64,000 nucleotides of DNA from Cryptomeria japonica (taxonomy: Eukaryota > Streptophyta > Pinopsida > Cupressales > Cupressaceae): positions 607,018,677-607,082,676 of the forward strand of contig NC_081405.1 in NCBI RefSeq assembly GCF_030272615.1, written 5' to 3'. The notes under the pieces were generated by a model that worked only from the letters and a program-made list of their open reading frames with translations, did no database searches and was not told the origin of the DNA. Of the stretch, positions 1-10,216 are shown in pieces (within the stretch, counting starts at the first letter, position 1; the number at the start of each line of letters is the position of its first letter). Made by a program: the position numbers and the translations under genes.

Positions 1-84
1 CGGCTGTCAACTTAGGTCGCAACCTCTGAGTCGATGGGAATCTCTCATCTCAGTCACATGAATCAATCATCTCAGTCCTAGTGA

Positions 85-300
85 CACTCACTGTTCATCA
101 CAAAGTGTTGCTTCTGTCCTAGTGGTACTCCCTGTTCATCACAAAGTACTAGGTGTTTGGAACTCCCTGTTCATCACAAAGTGCTGCTCACATTTGCACT
201 CATTGTTCATCACAAAGTGCTGCTCATATTTTAGTACTCCCTGTTCATCACAAAGTACTATATCTTGGTACTCACTGTTCATCACAAAGTGCCTTGATCT
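85..300 (+). repeat. Tandem array, six units, core TGTTCATCACAAAGT
   Basis: The core TGTTCATCACAAAGT recurs at about 91, 132, 167, 203, 241 and 275, with spacing of 34-41 bases and variable filler rich in GTACT and GTGCT. Copy B carries the same array with eight units. The array lies inside the apparent intron of the antisense PMD gene. Reading frames across it are products of the repeat and not genes. Confidence 0.9.
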
Positions 301-629
301 ATCTTATCCTAGGGCCTATGCTTGAGTGCATCCTCTTGAGTAGTTTCCTAATTGGCAACATATGTTCTATCATAGAATTGTCAATCCTAGCCCTATTTGC
401 TATCCTAGTTTTCCCTAGAGGACCTGCTTGAGTGTATCCTCTCAGCAGCTTATCCAATCGACATCGTATGCTCATCACAGAACTGTCGATTTGACCTAGA
501 AGACACAAATTCACATTTTTGGACACAAACACGTTTTCCTAATATAAAGGCGCATTTATTACATTACCTAGCATGCATTAACGACAACAATAAATGCATC
601 AAAGTACAAGGAGGTTTTGTGGTACTTAC

Positions 630-695
630 TGGCTCTCCTACCTCTGCTGGCCTCTGGAATTGGCGAATGCGGTCGAATCTGTGAACCAAAGCCAT
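630..695 (-). pseudogene. PMD gene, copy A: first coding exon
   Basis: On the - strand an ATG at 695 opens 22 codons (MALVHRFDRIRQFQRPAEVG then EP) that end at a consensus 5' splice site, GTAAGT, starting at 629. Copy B has the same 22 codons at 7119-7054 with only conservative changes and a GTGAGT donor. Exon 2 of copy A would lie at about 1-50, but only its first codons are in the window. Compared with copy B, roughly 36 bases around the acceptor are missing, so this copy is probably dead. The longer overlapping frame at 568-780 is rejected because its copy B equivalent has a stop and lacks the start codon. Confidence 0.6.
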
Positions 696-1020
696 CGCTG
701 CTGACTGTTGCTGCTCTTTTCTCTCTCTGCACTCTAATCTCTTGGAGGTGTAGATGACAATGAGGATGTATTTCCCTCATGGTCTATCTTATAGACTTCC
801 CTAGCCCTCGTTTCCCGAGTTAGTCTTCATTATCCCGTGACTCTGTCACTTTATCCGGTCAGTCCATTCTATCCCGTCTTTCTTATCGAGAGATTGTCTG
901 CGATCTTTTCAGACATTTTTTCATCCAATCTCTCGAGGGGGCATATCATTCCCATCTTGGGGCAACTTTGTATCAGTTTATATTATCTTCTTTGAAACAA
1001 CGCGACAAGCTGCATTGTCT

Positions 1021-1035
1021 CAAAGAGGGGCAAAA
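1021..1035 (+). other. Polypurine tract, gypsy copy A
   Basis: CAAAGAGGGGCAAAA lies immediately before the LTR start TGTAGACACC. It is identical to 7453-7467 in copy B. This is the expected plus-strand primer site and it fixes the element's orientation. Confidence 0.8.
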
Positions 1036-1384
1036 TGTAGACACCTAAAATTGTCCAATCTAATTATTTATTTAATTACTTTAGCCTAATTCATCTATTA
1101 ATTAAATAAATCCTTATTTATTTAATTAATTCATTTATCCTCTTCTAGCCTTATTTCTCATTTAGATAAATACATTTATTTATTTAAATTTTCCTTTTTC
1201 TAAATTAAATAAATATCTTATTTATTTAATTATCCCACTTCTTCTATTAATTAACTAAATCTTTATTTATTTAATTAATTCATTAACCTTTTTCTACCCA
1301 TGACACATGTCATTCATCTCTTAATTAATACACTACCTACCCCTTTCATTATTTTATTATTTTCTTTACCTACCCTCTAATCAT
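1036..1384 (+). repeat. 3' LTR of gypsy copy A, truncated
   Basis: It starts TGTAGACACCTAAAATTGTC, like 7468 in copy B, and matches the first ~360 bases of that LTR. The U3 is very AT rich and holds three AT-only inverted repeats. The clearest has 14-base arms at 1097-1110 and 1117-1130; others lie near 1203-1231 and 1246-1288. The LTR is cut at 1384, before the TATA box region seen in copy B. Confidence 0.75.
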
Positions 1385-1385
1385 A

Positions 1386-1658
1386 TTCAAGATCCCTGTA
1401 TCTGAACCGGTAAGTATATTCTGTGATAACACAAGTGCTATCAATATATCAAAGAATCCGGTTTTACATTCTAGAACCAAGCATTTTGAGCTTAAGTATC
1501 ATTTATTGAGGGAAAAGGTTCAGAATAAAGAGATTGCACTGGAGCATGTGTCCAGTAAGGAGCAGTTAGCAAACATATTCACCAAGCCTCTCCCAAAGAT
1601 AACATTTGTGCATTTGAGAGGTGAATTAGGGGTATTGCCCCTTCAGGAGGTGAACTAA
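1386..1658 (+). pseudogene. Ty1/copia RNase H, C-terminal end
   Basis: The frame is open from the junction to TAA at 1656-1658. It encodes the end of a copia polyprotein: the CDNTSAI motif near 1422, then SRTKHFELKYHFLRE and the terminal EQLANIFTKPLP stretch typical of copia RNase H. Everything upstream (gag, protease, integrase, RT) is missing because the fragment abuts the truncated gypsy LTR. No stop or frameshift appears inside the remaining ~90 codons, so the parent copy was probably young when it was cut. Its 3' end leads into a full 3' LTR at 1899. Confidence 0.9.
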
Positions 1659-1735
1659 AAGTGATTGTTCCACATCAGTCAGGTACTGGATAGACAAATC
1701 TTTGGTTGATTGGTGTGTTTAAGGATGCTACTCCT

Positions 1736-1896
1736 TAGGGGGAGCAACATGATAAAACAGTGATGATTGTACCTCCACTTTGGCATTGTTGTCAAAGGGG
1801 GAGAAGGAATGAAACGAAAAGATATCTGCAACAAATGGGGAGATGTGAAGCAGAGAAGATATATTTTGTATATTGCCATCAATGCCAAAGGGGGAG
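1736..1896 (+). other. Three polypurine tracts before copia 3' LTR
   Basis: AGGGGGAG or AAAGGGGGAG occurs at about 1736-1744, 1794-1803 and 1887-1896. Only the last adjoins the LTR. The second and third follow similar text (a TTGGCATTGTTGTC-like or ATCAATGCC-like stretch), so they look duplicated. The same multiple-tract layout is seen in elements I, II and V. Confidence 0.75.
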
Positions 1897-1898
1897 AT

Positions 1899-3487
1899 TG
1901 TTGGCATTATGTGAACTGGCATGAAGACATAATGATATTGTATGTTGTCATTGATGTCAATATGAGACATAGTGTGAACAGGCACATGTGATAAGTAAAG
2001 AGAGAGGAACCGACATTTGTGTGAACCGGTTTATATGCCAAAGTGAAGCGACATATTTGTTCAAAGATGAACCGGCATGTAGTTATGGGAACCAGCACAT
2101 GGAAGCATTGTATGACTACCGGTTGGTAGGTAGCTTCCACTTCGAGGTTTCCGGTTGAAGTACCTCAAGTCTGTGTGACTCAATTAGTGATCCTTGTGTG
2201 ATGAGTTAGCATTATGATGGAGGATAGATCGTGTTGCCACGTAAGCTCTGTGCGTGTGAAGGATCTTGCATGAAGATGACTATTCCTATCTACCTCAGGA
2301 ATGTGCGAAGTCTGTCAAACGGTGATAACGCGTGATGGGTTATCAGTCACCATGAAAATGGTGGATAATGGACGATGGAGAATGTCTTGAGATCGATTCA
2401 AGATTGTTGCATTTAATGCAGTATGATTCAACGGTCAGGATCGAACCATTTTGAATTGCTCAACATGACAGGTTTAGGGTTCAGGTTTTTTGCTACCAAC
2501 CTGTATGTTTCCTATAAGGTCGATGTTGGGTTTTTGTATGAGGTTGTTGGCAAAAGTTGTGAGTGTGTATCCAAGGGAAGTGATACGTGATTCTTGCCAG
2601 ACCAAAGGAGAGCAGAGATATCTGCAAAGTGAATGTGCAGAAGGTGAAGAAGTGCCAAAATGGATCTGCATTAGCATTGAGTGTTGTTAATAGATCATTG
2701 TAATACCTGTTGATCTCTAACCACTTCAACAGTTGTAAAATCCCCTAACAGGGTAGCCTTAACTGGCTTGATTCAAAATCCCTTAAATCGGGTGGTCTTA
2801 ACCAGCTTGTTTCAAATCCCTTAAATGGGTAACTCGAGGCTAATGAGTTTTGAGAAGCTAGAGAAGCTTAGGAGATCCTTTCAGCTATTGAGTTCTTAAA
2901 ATCCTCTAACAAGGTGACCCTACCGGGTTTAACCCTTAACCAGGTATCCCTTAACCAGATGATCCCTAACAGGATCGGTTCCTACCAGAACCAATTGTAA
3001 TATCCTTAACCAGATAAGGCTCCTAATAGAGCGGACTTCCAAAGAGTTCAAAAAGCAGCTTGTGGGTATTCATCCCCACCGTGGTTTTTCCCAATTGGGT
3101 TTCCACGTGAAAAATATGTGTGTCATGTGAAATGCTTTTGTCTTGTGATGCTTTATTTTATCTGTTAAGCACATGAAGGTTCTATGTTTTATGCCTGTCT
3201 ATAAAACATATTGAACTCACTATTGTGAAAATCTGATGGTTAAGTTTTCTTGTTTATGCATGAAAATATAATGATATTGTGGTATTGAGCTAAGAGGAAA
3301 GCTTATTGAGTGACCGGTTCATGACTGATTGAGATATACTGGATGTTACCGATTGCACTCTGTTTTACTGGTATCCCTGTTTATCAATCATTTGGAGTAT
3401 TTGTTGTCAAACCAATTTTGGACTGGTTTTTGTGTTTGTACTAATTCCCCCCCCCCTCAGTACCAGTTTGGTACTAGTGGTTGATCA
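1899..3487 (+). repeat. Copia 3' LTR, about 1.6 kb
   Basis: It starts TGTTGGCATTATG right after the polypurine tract and ends near TTGATCA at 3487. Towards its end it has the CACCGTGGTTTTTCCC and GGTTTCCACGTG text shared with the LTRs of elements I and II, then a C-run followed by CTCAG as in those LTRs. Many CCTTAACCGG/CTAACAGGGTG-like short repeats fill 2740-3000. The right border is inferred by analogy, because no second copy of this LTR is present. Confidence 0.7.
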
Positions 3488-4270
3488 TTGAGTTATCATA
3501 GTAATGCTATGACTTGTCCAAGGATATGAGGACACTGTGAGTCTAGTGTGAACTAGGGCATTCTTTGTTTGTGACTGTCTTATCTCCATGCAAATAGGTA
3601 CAATGACTTTTTGGGTCGAACATATGCCTTGATTGTCATAACCTACTTACCATAATAAAGCTCAATGATGATAACGTACAAGAAGCTCTTTCACTTCCAT
3701 ATCTTCTATCTTCCATCCCCCTTTCTTGATTGACTTCCATCATCTTTCTTGAGTCCGTGTAGCCCGCTATCACATGACTGAGTATAATGACACGCCAAAA
3801 ACATTTGTATTTCATATAGTTGCACCTGCATTACCACATATTAGCATTTCATACATATATATAGATAGCACAATGGCATCACCTCCTGCACACAACACAT
3901 GTTAGCACATTTTACATTTTCATCATGTAAATAATTATTTGCATTATCATATTCATTTGCATTTCATACATTCACTTTTGCATCATACATAACATATTAA
4001 AACATAAGAGAACAAAAATATTGCATTGCATCATATACATATTTGCATCCATAACATAAACATCACATAGAAACATACATCATGAAACATCTCATCACAT
4101 AGGTACACATGCATATAGTTGCTGCAAAGATGAATCATCTCATATATATATCAAAATCATAAGTGTCATGATACAACGATGTCAAAATCATATGACTACA
4201 AATTCACCCGAAGGTGTCTACATCATCATACAAAATGGTACAAAACCGATACATAGGGAGCCCTCTATGG
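3488..4270. other. No gene recognised; AT-rich spacer
   Basis: Between the copia LTR end and the 3' end of the antisense PMD gene I see no supported reading frame. The stretch 3790-4200 is AT rich with many CATTTGCAT/ACATA-like words. It may be internal non-coding sequence of gypsy copy B, whose left boundary I cannot place. Confidence 0.4.
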
Positions 4271-6150
4271 CTATGATGAACTCCATCCCTCAGAACTGCC
4301 TGGCCTCGACAGAGTTTGAGCCCTAGAAGGACCTGCCCCAGGATCATTCCTCCTGTCCCCTCTATCTGGTGGTGGTGGAGGACCCATAACCCCACCGCTG
4401 GATGCCTGTCTCCTCTGGCTCCCTCCCGTAGCTGTCGCTATCCGCGATGGTCTGCAGAAGCTCCTCACCCACTGCTCTGGTGGCACTGCCCTGTAATATA
4501 GGTCTCGCACGTAACCTATCTCCTCCCCTGCCTGTAGAACATAGGCATATCCAACCCCTGCATCCTCTGTCGCCTGCCTCCCAGCCCTCAACACTGTCTC
4601 AGCCTCAGTATAGCGCTAGATAGCTTGATCCTGCTCATGCTCTATCTCCCTCAGTCACCTCCTAAGCCTAGTTGTCTCCCTCTCCAAGTCCTGAATCTCA
4701 TCTGCTTTTCCCTGGCAGATCTCCCTCAGCTCAAGCAGCTCATCCTCCTCCTCCTCGGCCCCCTGTGGCTCCCCCTGTACTGGTGCCTGTGCTTGTACCT
4801 GTACCTGCCTCTGCCCCTGTCCCTGCACCTGTCTAGGACCCTGTGCTGCTGACACCTGTAATGGTAATCCACCGTGACCCCTCACCACCTGAGCCTGTCT
4901 CTCCTCCCCACCCTTTCTTCATGGAGCCACCCTCCTCTCTCCAACTGCACCCTACCTCCTCTGTCGGCCTCTACCTCCACCATCTCCATCTCCCCCACCA
5001 TCTCCATCTATCACCTCCCCTGGGTCTATAAGTCATGGGAATGGATGCTCAACCCAATATGCAGTGTACTCTGCATCCATACCTGCATCCTCAATATCCA
5101 GCCACATATCCCACGATAAGGGAACCATCTCCACCAGCTGCATCACAGCCTAATCATACGACAACAATGGCCCAAGGTGTGCCTGATCCCTAACTGTCCG
5201 AGCATACATCCCAGAACCCTGTGGCATCCGCTGAATACAACCAAACTGCCTACACACCCTTTCAATCAGTTGTCTCTCCAATACATAGGGCATCCGCCCA
5301 ATCAGATATCTACTCCGAAAAGTATACGGTAGATCCACTGCGTCCTCCTCCCATTGCTTGCACCCAAGGTACGACCTCCATATCACAGTGTCGATCTCAT
5401 CTAGGACTCGACACGAATGCTCCAACCTACCAATCCGTGGCTGTGATGTAATCATATCATATAAATATACAAAACTGCATCCATGACCCCTGCCCCTGAA
5501 GTGTATCGGTCAGGTAGTTGGCAGATGCTCATAGGTCCATACCTATAGCAATGTAACTCTGTAGCCCAATCCTATGGACCCATGATACACAAACTGATGC
5601 AGCTCATAGTACAAGTGTGCCAGCACACATGGTCCCCAAGCATATCTGGTGTGCTATGTAACCAGTGTTTCCAAGGTGCTCCCCCAGCCCATAGCCAACC
5701 CTCGTGTTGCCCTGTCTGGACACAGGAACCCACTGATCACTCCTCCCAGCACTGCTAGTAGTGCTAGTCCTATCGTTGTCATCATGTCCCATGCCACATG
5801 TCTAGTTCTCATCTCTAGGCATGGATCCTGAAACACTCATCTCAGAGCCTCCCTATCTCCCTCTTGATCATAAGGAATTAGCTCCCCATCGATCAATATC
5901 CGCAGAATCCTGTAAACATCCTCCAAGGTGACTGTCATCTCACCCATCGGTAAATGAAACGTACAAGTCTCTGAGTGCCATCTCTCAGCAAGCGTAGTCA
6001 ACAACCCCATGTTTGCTGAAACTCAAGCATATACATAATGTATCTCAGACCCATAGCCTCAATGGCAGCTCTGTCATCGAATGTCAACTCTGGTCGCAAC
6101 CTCTGAGTCGATGAGAATCTCTCTCACGACTCCAGCATAGGCAAATACTC

Positions 6151-7053
6151 CTGCAGTAAAGCAAATTAATCATGTCAGTCATAGTGACATTCACTGTTCA
6201 TCACAAAATGCTATTTTTTATCTAAGTGCGTATGGTACTCTATCCTAGTAACACTCACTATTCATCACAAAGTGTTGCTTCTATTCTAGTGACACTCACT
6301 GTTCATCACAAAGTGTTGCTGATTATCCTAGTGGTACTCATTGTTCATCACAAAGTACTATGTTTTTGCACTTCCTGTTCATCACAAAGTGCTGCTCACA
6401 TTTGCACTCACTGTTCATCACAAAGTGCTGCTTATATTTTAGTACTCCCTATTCATCACAGAGTACTATGTCTTGGTACTCACTGTTCATCACAAAGTGC
6501 CTTGATCTATCCTATCCTAGGGCCTCTGCTTGAGTGTATCCTCTTGAGTAGTTTCATAACTGGCAACGTATGTTCTATCATAGAATTGTCAATCCTAGCC
6601 CTATCTGCTATCCTATTCTTCCCTAGAGGACCTGCTTGAGTGTATCCTCTAAGAAGCTTATCCAATTGACAGCGTATGTTCATCACAGAACTATTGATTT
6701 GACCTTGAAGACATAAACGTGCTTATAGACTGCATAAACGTGTCTGCTCTGCACAGACGCGCCTCAAATACACAGACGTGCCTATGCTCTACACAGACGC
6801 GCCTGTCCTGCACAAACATGCCCACATTTCACAAATGCATCTGAATAACGCAGATGCGTTCGCATTTGACATAGACACTGCTGAATTCATAGACGCGCAT
6901 GGCACAAACACAGATGCGCCTATCCAACCTAGACACGCCTACACTTTTTTGACATTTTTGACATTATCCTAAAACGCATTAAATGCACTACCTAGCATGC
7001 ATTTATGACAACATTTATTGCAATAAAGTACAAGGAGGTTTTGTGGTACTCAC
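6151..7053 (-). other. Apparent intron of antisense PMD gene
   Basis: On the - strand it starts GTGAGT (copy A: GTAAGT) and ends TTTACTGCAG, and it contains the GTTCATCACAAAGT array. The segment between exon 1 and the array has many ACGCGCC/CAGACGC-like words (6700-6940). Only an antisense gene could keep an intron through retrotransposition, because the sense genomic RNA shows reversed splice signals. Confidence 0.6.
6185..6500 (+). repeat. Tandem array, eight units, core TGTTCATCACAAAGT
   Basis: Cores start near 6194, 6258, 6299, 6341, 6375, 6411, 6449 and 6483, spaced 34-42 bases except for the first gap of 64. It is homologous to the six-unit array at 85-300, so unit number has changed since the two copies diverged. 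The 137-codon frame over it is a repeat product. Confidence 0.9.
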
Positions 7054-7452
7054 CGGCTCTCCTGCGTCAGCTGGCCTCTGAAATCGGTGAACGCGATTGA
7101 ATCTGTGAACCAATGCCATCGCTACTGACTGTTGCTGCTCTATTTTCACTCTGCACTCTAATCTCTTGGATGTGTGGATGACAATGAGGATGTTTTTCCC
7201 TCGTGGTCTATCTTATAGACTTCCCTAGCCCTAGCCCTAGCCCTCGTCTCCCGAGTCAGTCTTCTTTATCCCGTGACTGTCACTCTATCCGGCCAATCCT
7301 TTCTAGCCTTTCTTTCTTATTGAGAGATTGTCTGCGATCTTTTCAGACATTTTCATCCGATCTCTCGAGGGGGCATATCATTCCCATCTTGGGGCAACTT
7401 TGTATCAGTTCATATTATCTTCTTTGAAACAATGCGACAAGCTGCATTGTCT

Positions 7453-7467
7453 CAAAGAGGGGCAAAA
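7453..7467 (+). other. Polypurine tract, gypsy copy B
   Basis: CAAAGAGGGGCAAAA sits next to the LTR start at 7468 and is identical to the copy A tract. Confidence 0.8.
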
Positions 7468-8204
7468 TGTAGACACCTAAAATTGTCATGTCTAATTAAA
7501 TAAATTTATTTATTTATTTAATTTATTTAGCCTAATTCTTCTATTAATTAAATAAATCCTTATTTATTTAATTAATTCATTTATCCTCTTCTAGCCTCAT
7601 TTCTCATTTAAATAAATATATTTATTTATTTAAATTATCCTTTTTCCTAAATTAAATAAATATCTTATTTATTTAATTGATCCCACTTCTTCTATTAATT
7701 AAATGAATCTTTATTTATTTAATTAATTCATTAACCTTTTCTACCCATGACACATGTCATTCATCTCTTAATTCCTACACTACCTACCCTTTCATTATTT
7801 TATTATTTCCTCTACCTACCCTCTAATCATAGCCGACCTCTTTTACACCTCTCAATCTTATCCCTCCATTTCTTATAGTATCTTCTATATAAGGAGATGC
7901 TTCCTTCATTATCAACCCTGACTGGCTAATCAATTTATTCACTTGACTACACTACGCTTTTCATATGAGATCCTACTTGTGCACATAAAATCTGAGAGCA
8001 AATATATCAAGCAAGATCAATGGAGATAGGAAGAATGGAGATTCAAACCCTATTGGACATGTGATGGTATAATCTTTGTGATTTCATTTGATTTGCATTG
8101 TCTTAGGTAATCTTCATATGTTATGGTGGATCTTTGTTGTTGTTAGGCTAGGGTTTTGTGGTTGAATCTATTTATTCTTTCATCATTGTTGTTATCCGTT
8201 TTCA
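7468..8204 (+). repeat. 3' LTR of gypsy copy B
   Basis: It starts TGTAGACACCTAAAATTGTC. The AT-rich U3 has the same cluster of TTAATTAAATAAAT inverted repeats as copy A (7540-7740). It carries a promoter-like segment and a plausible end at a CA near 8204. The end is a guess, since no second complete LTR exists here. The next 170 bases up to the TAAAC duplication at 8376 show nothing recognisable. Confidence 0.6.
7886..7894 (+). promoter_or_regulatory. TATA box in gypsy copy B LTR
   Basis: TATATAAGG, about 420 bases into the LTR, is at a normal place for a Pol II LTR promoter. Transcription would start some 30 bases downstream. This supports + orientation and the view that the LTR continues beyond the region shared with truncated copy A. 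Confidence 0.55.
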
Positions 8205-8380
8205 CCATATACACATATAATTGGTAATAAACCACTAATTAGGAATCAAACCTACATCACCACTACATCACTATCAAAAGTTCCCACTAAAAAGTGTAAC
8301 CAATGAATAACCAAGCTATCATGACACCATGATATTACCATTCTACAAGCTACAAATCTAACTATACATATTCTATAAAC

Positions 8381-10216
8381 TATTAGATTCAATGAGACAA
8401 AAAATCTGAGCTAGGATATGTTGTTGGTTATAGACCACATGCAACTAGACAAGAAACGGATGATTGAACATCAAAATAGGTTAACAAAGAGAAATTTTTT
8501 ATGAGAGAAAATAGAGACAAAGAAAGAGAATTTTGAATAGACTCTCAGAACTCTCACCAAACTAGCACTGAACTAGTGAAAGTGAGAGGTGAGTGCTAAA
8601 TATATAAAAAATAATTATATATATTGTAATGGTGTGAAAAGGGGTGATGGAGAAATCAAGAGGAAAGCTTTTCTCTCCTCAAGAAAAGAAGTGAAAGTTT
8701 CAAAAAAGATTCCCTTCAACCTCTTACACCCATTACATTTAAAAGATGGGGGAGAATTCACTAGACCCAATCTCAATAGAAAGAGATCGAATGCTAAGTG
8801 AATTGATAATGAATTTGGAAAGTGAAAGTAACCCCTCTTTTAGAATGCAATAGGTTGAATTATGTGAGTTAAGACTAAGTGTAAATGTGACAAAGAAATG
8901 TTTATAATTTAAGATAGAAATGAGGGATGAAGTTGTGCACCTGGAATTAGTAGTAAAAGGTCAAGAGGAAGCTCCTCTGCAAATTTGGATGAAAGTTGTC
9001 GGGACCGTGTTGAAAGTGCACATGGTCCTTCAAAAAATCCACGTGTCGAAAAGGGTTTTTCTGCCTCTGAAAATGAAGTCCAAATCCACAAATACAGTTG
9101 TGCACCTGCAACCTACACACAGAAAAAGAGAAAATATTGTTGGGATTGGGGGTTTTCCTTTAGGTCAAACCCCGGTTTTGGAATTAACCAAATGATGAAA
9201 AATACTTGCAAGTAATAAAAGTAAATGACTGAAATGGAATTCACCTCAAGAGAGGATGCAATTGTAATGTTGATAGAGTTTTTTGAAAGTATATGTAGAA
9301 TTGAATATCAAAAGAGATCTCCGCTTCAATGGTTGAATCCTTGATTTGAATGCAACGCCTAACCTTGAAAGGGGACTTGAGAATGCTCAATGCTTGAATG
9401 CTTGAATGTTTGATTTCACTTAGGATTGCAATTTCCACTTATAGAACTCATATGAACTTTTTTTTCAAATAGGAGAGAGGAATGCATCTTATATATTTGT
9501 CAATCAGGGTTAATTGACTGATTTTTTCGTCATAGGCCGACATAGGGAAACTTTTCCCTCTTTCCAAATGCAAAGCCCAATGAAGGATAAATGCAAAGGG
9601 GGCCCAAAATAGGGAAAGGAAAGGGTCGCCATGCCACTGTCCCACCCTAATAAAGGACAAGAAACATAAGAGGGGAGTGCAAGATGTGAGAAAATGCAAG
9701 CTTCGGGAAGTGTGAGCATGTCTTGGGTCTCTAGTTAGGCTTAGGGATTTGTTTCGCCAATGTGAAGAACCAAATGTGGTTGAAAATTACAAGGTCACAA
9801 TTTTATGATGCTACATATATATTGAATAGGTCCATTAACCTCCACTCCCCATAAAAAGAGTGAGGTTCTACCTACTTGGTAAATTTCCAAAACATGTGGC
9901 ACAATCTCCTTACATGAAGATAGGAAAGGAGTTAGGAAAGGTGGCACATAAAGCCAAAAGAGGATGAGAAACCCAGCTACCCTATAACCCACTTAGGAAA
10001 TGAGAAAATAGTGGTTATGTGAGGTGGTAAAATAAGATAAAAGAGGGCATGTAACTCAACTAACCTTGTGAGGGAGAGAGTTACACATGTAGCTGAAGTA
10101 TTTTTCCATGTGTCCTCATATTAAACACTCCCACGATCCTAAGAAAGCTTAAGTAATATGTGTACAAAAAATAAATACCCCCTAACATAAGGAAAAATAG
10201 AAAACCTATACTAACA
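8381..10216 (-). repeat. 3' LTR of element III, split by a solo LTR
   Basis: The two parts, 8381-8624 and 9816-10216, together match 15644-16250. Without the inserted solo LTR and one TATAT copy the LTR is about 640 bases, against 607 for its partner. On the + strand it is followed by CCCCCCTTAAG, the complement of the polypurine tract. Confidence 0.9.
8625..9815 (-). mobile_element. Solo LTR, element IV superfamily
   Basis: This is an isolated LTR starting TGTAATGG and ending GATGCTACA, with exact TATAT duplications at 8620-8624 and 9816-9820. It is a diverged relative of the element IV LTRs: the same order of landmarks, including the GGACC/GGTCC hairpin (9001-9028), the TTTAGGTCAAACCCCGGTTTTGG block (9160-9182) and the terminal CACAATTTTA..GATGCTACA. 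No internal region is present, so it arose by LTR-LTR recombination. Small open frames in it have no support as genes. Confidence 0.9.

Larger units (their letters stand above)
1..1384 (+). mobile_element. Ty3/gypsy-type element, copy A, 3' end only
   Basis: This is the 3' end of an LTR retrotransposon whose left part lies outside the window. It matches copy B at about 6085-7831 almost base for base outside indels: the same repeat array, the same antisense exon, the same polypurine tract and the same LTR start. Orientation is +, because the purine tract at 1021-1035 directly precedes an LTR start (TGTAGACACC) at 1036. The match to copy B stops at 1384, where a copia fragment begins, so the LTR is cut short. 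The superfamily call is indirect: no pol is visible in either copy, and it rests on the non-copia purine tract and on the antisense PMD gene, a cargo known from gypsy elements. Confidence 0.7.
4271..7119 (-). pseudogene. Plant mobile domain (PMD) gene, antisense in gypsy
   Basis: This PMD protein (aminotransferase-like plant mobile domain, the family of Arabidopsis MAIN and MAIL1) reads opposite to its host element. Model: exon 1 at 7119-7054 (22 codons), donor GTGAGT from 7053, intron 7053-6151, acceptor TTTACTGCAG, and exon 2 from 6150. Exon 1 ends and exon 2 starts in the same phase. Visible PMD landmarks are the TFHLPMGEMTVTLEDV block near 5912-5985, the GLAMGWGSTLETLVT block near 5655-5700, and the PYVLERQLIERVCRQFGCIQ block inside 5150-5455. 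The C-terminus (4271-4888) has a QVQGQGQ-type low-complexity run, an acidic helix and a Pro/Gly tail. At least five stops or frameshifts break it, so it is dead here. In some plants PMDs act in silencing; what a TE-borne copy does is unknown. Confidence 0.8.
4271..8204 (+). mobile_element. Ty3/gypsy-type element, copy B, 3' half
   Basis: From left to right it holds the antisense PMD gene, the repeat array in that gene's intron, a polypurine tract at 7453-7467 and the 3' LTR from 7468. No gag or pol is visible, so either the 5' part was lost or the left border lies elsewhere in 3488-4270. Orientation is + from the purine tract and from a TATA box in the LTR. The right border is uncertain, because element III has inserted 170 bases further on. 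Confidence 0.65.

Noticed and set aside
85-300. CRISPR-like layout: short repeats with ~20-base spacers
   Set aside because: Repeats are imperfect, spacers are themselves similar, no cas genes exist, and the context is a plant retrotransposon.
122-431. Open frames across the GTTCATCACAAAGT array (also 6226-6639)
   Set aside because: They arise from a tandem repeat whose unit length varies, have no domain, and lie in the intron of the antisense PMD gene.
568-780. 70-codon frame on the - strand as PMD exon 1
   Set aside because: The copy B equivalent has an in-frame TGA and has lost the ATG. The alternative 22-codon frame is open in both copies and matches the exon 2 phase.
1036-1384. Complete 349-base gypsy LTR ending TAATCA, inserted in the copia RNase H
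   Set aside because: Copy B continues past this point with LTR-like sequence including a TATA box, so truncation at the junction is more likely than a true LTR end.
7214-7240. Interstitial telomere repeat
   Set aside because: CCCTAG is not the plant CCCTAAA unit and only about three copies exist.
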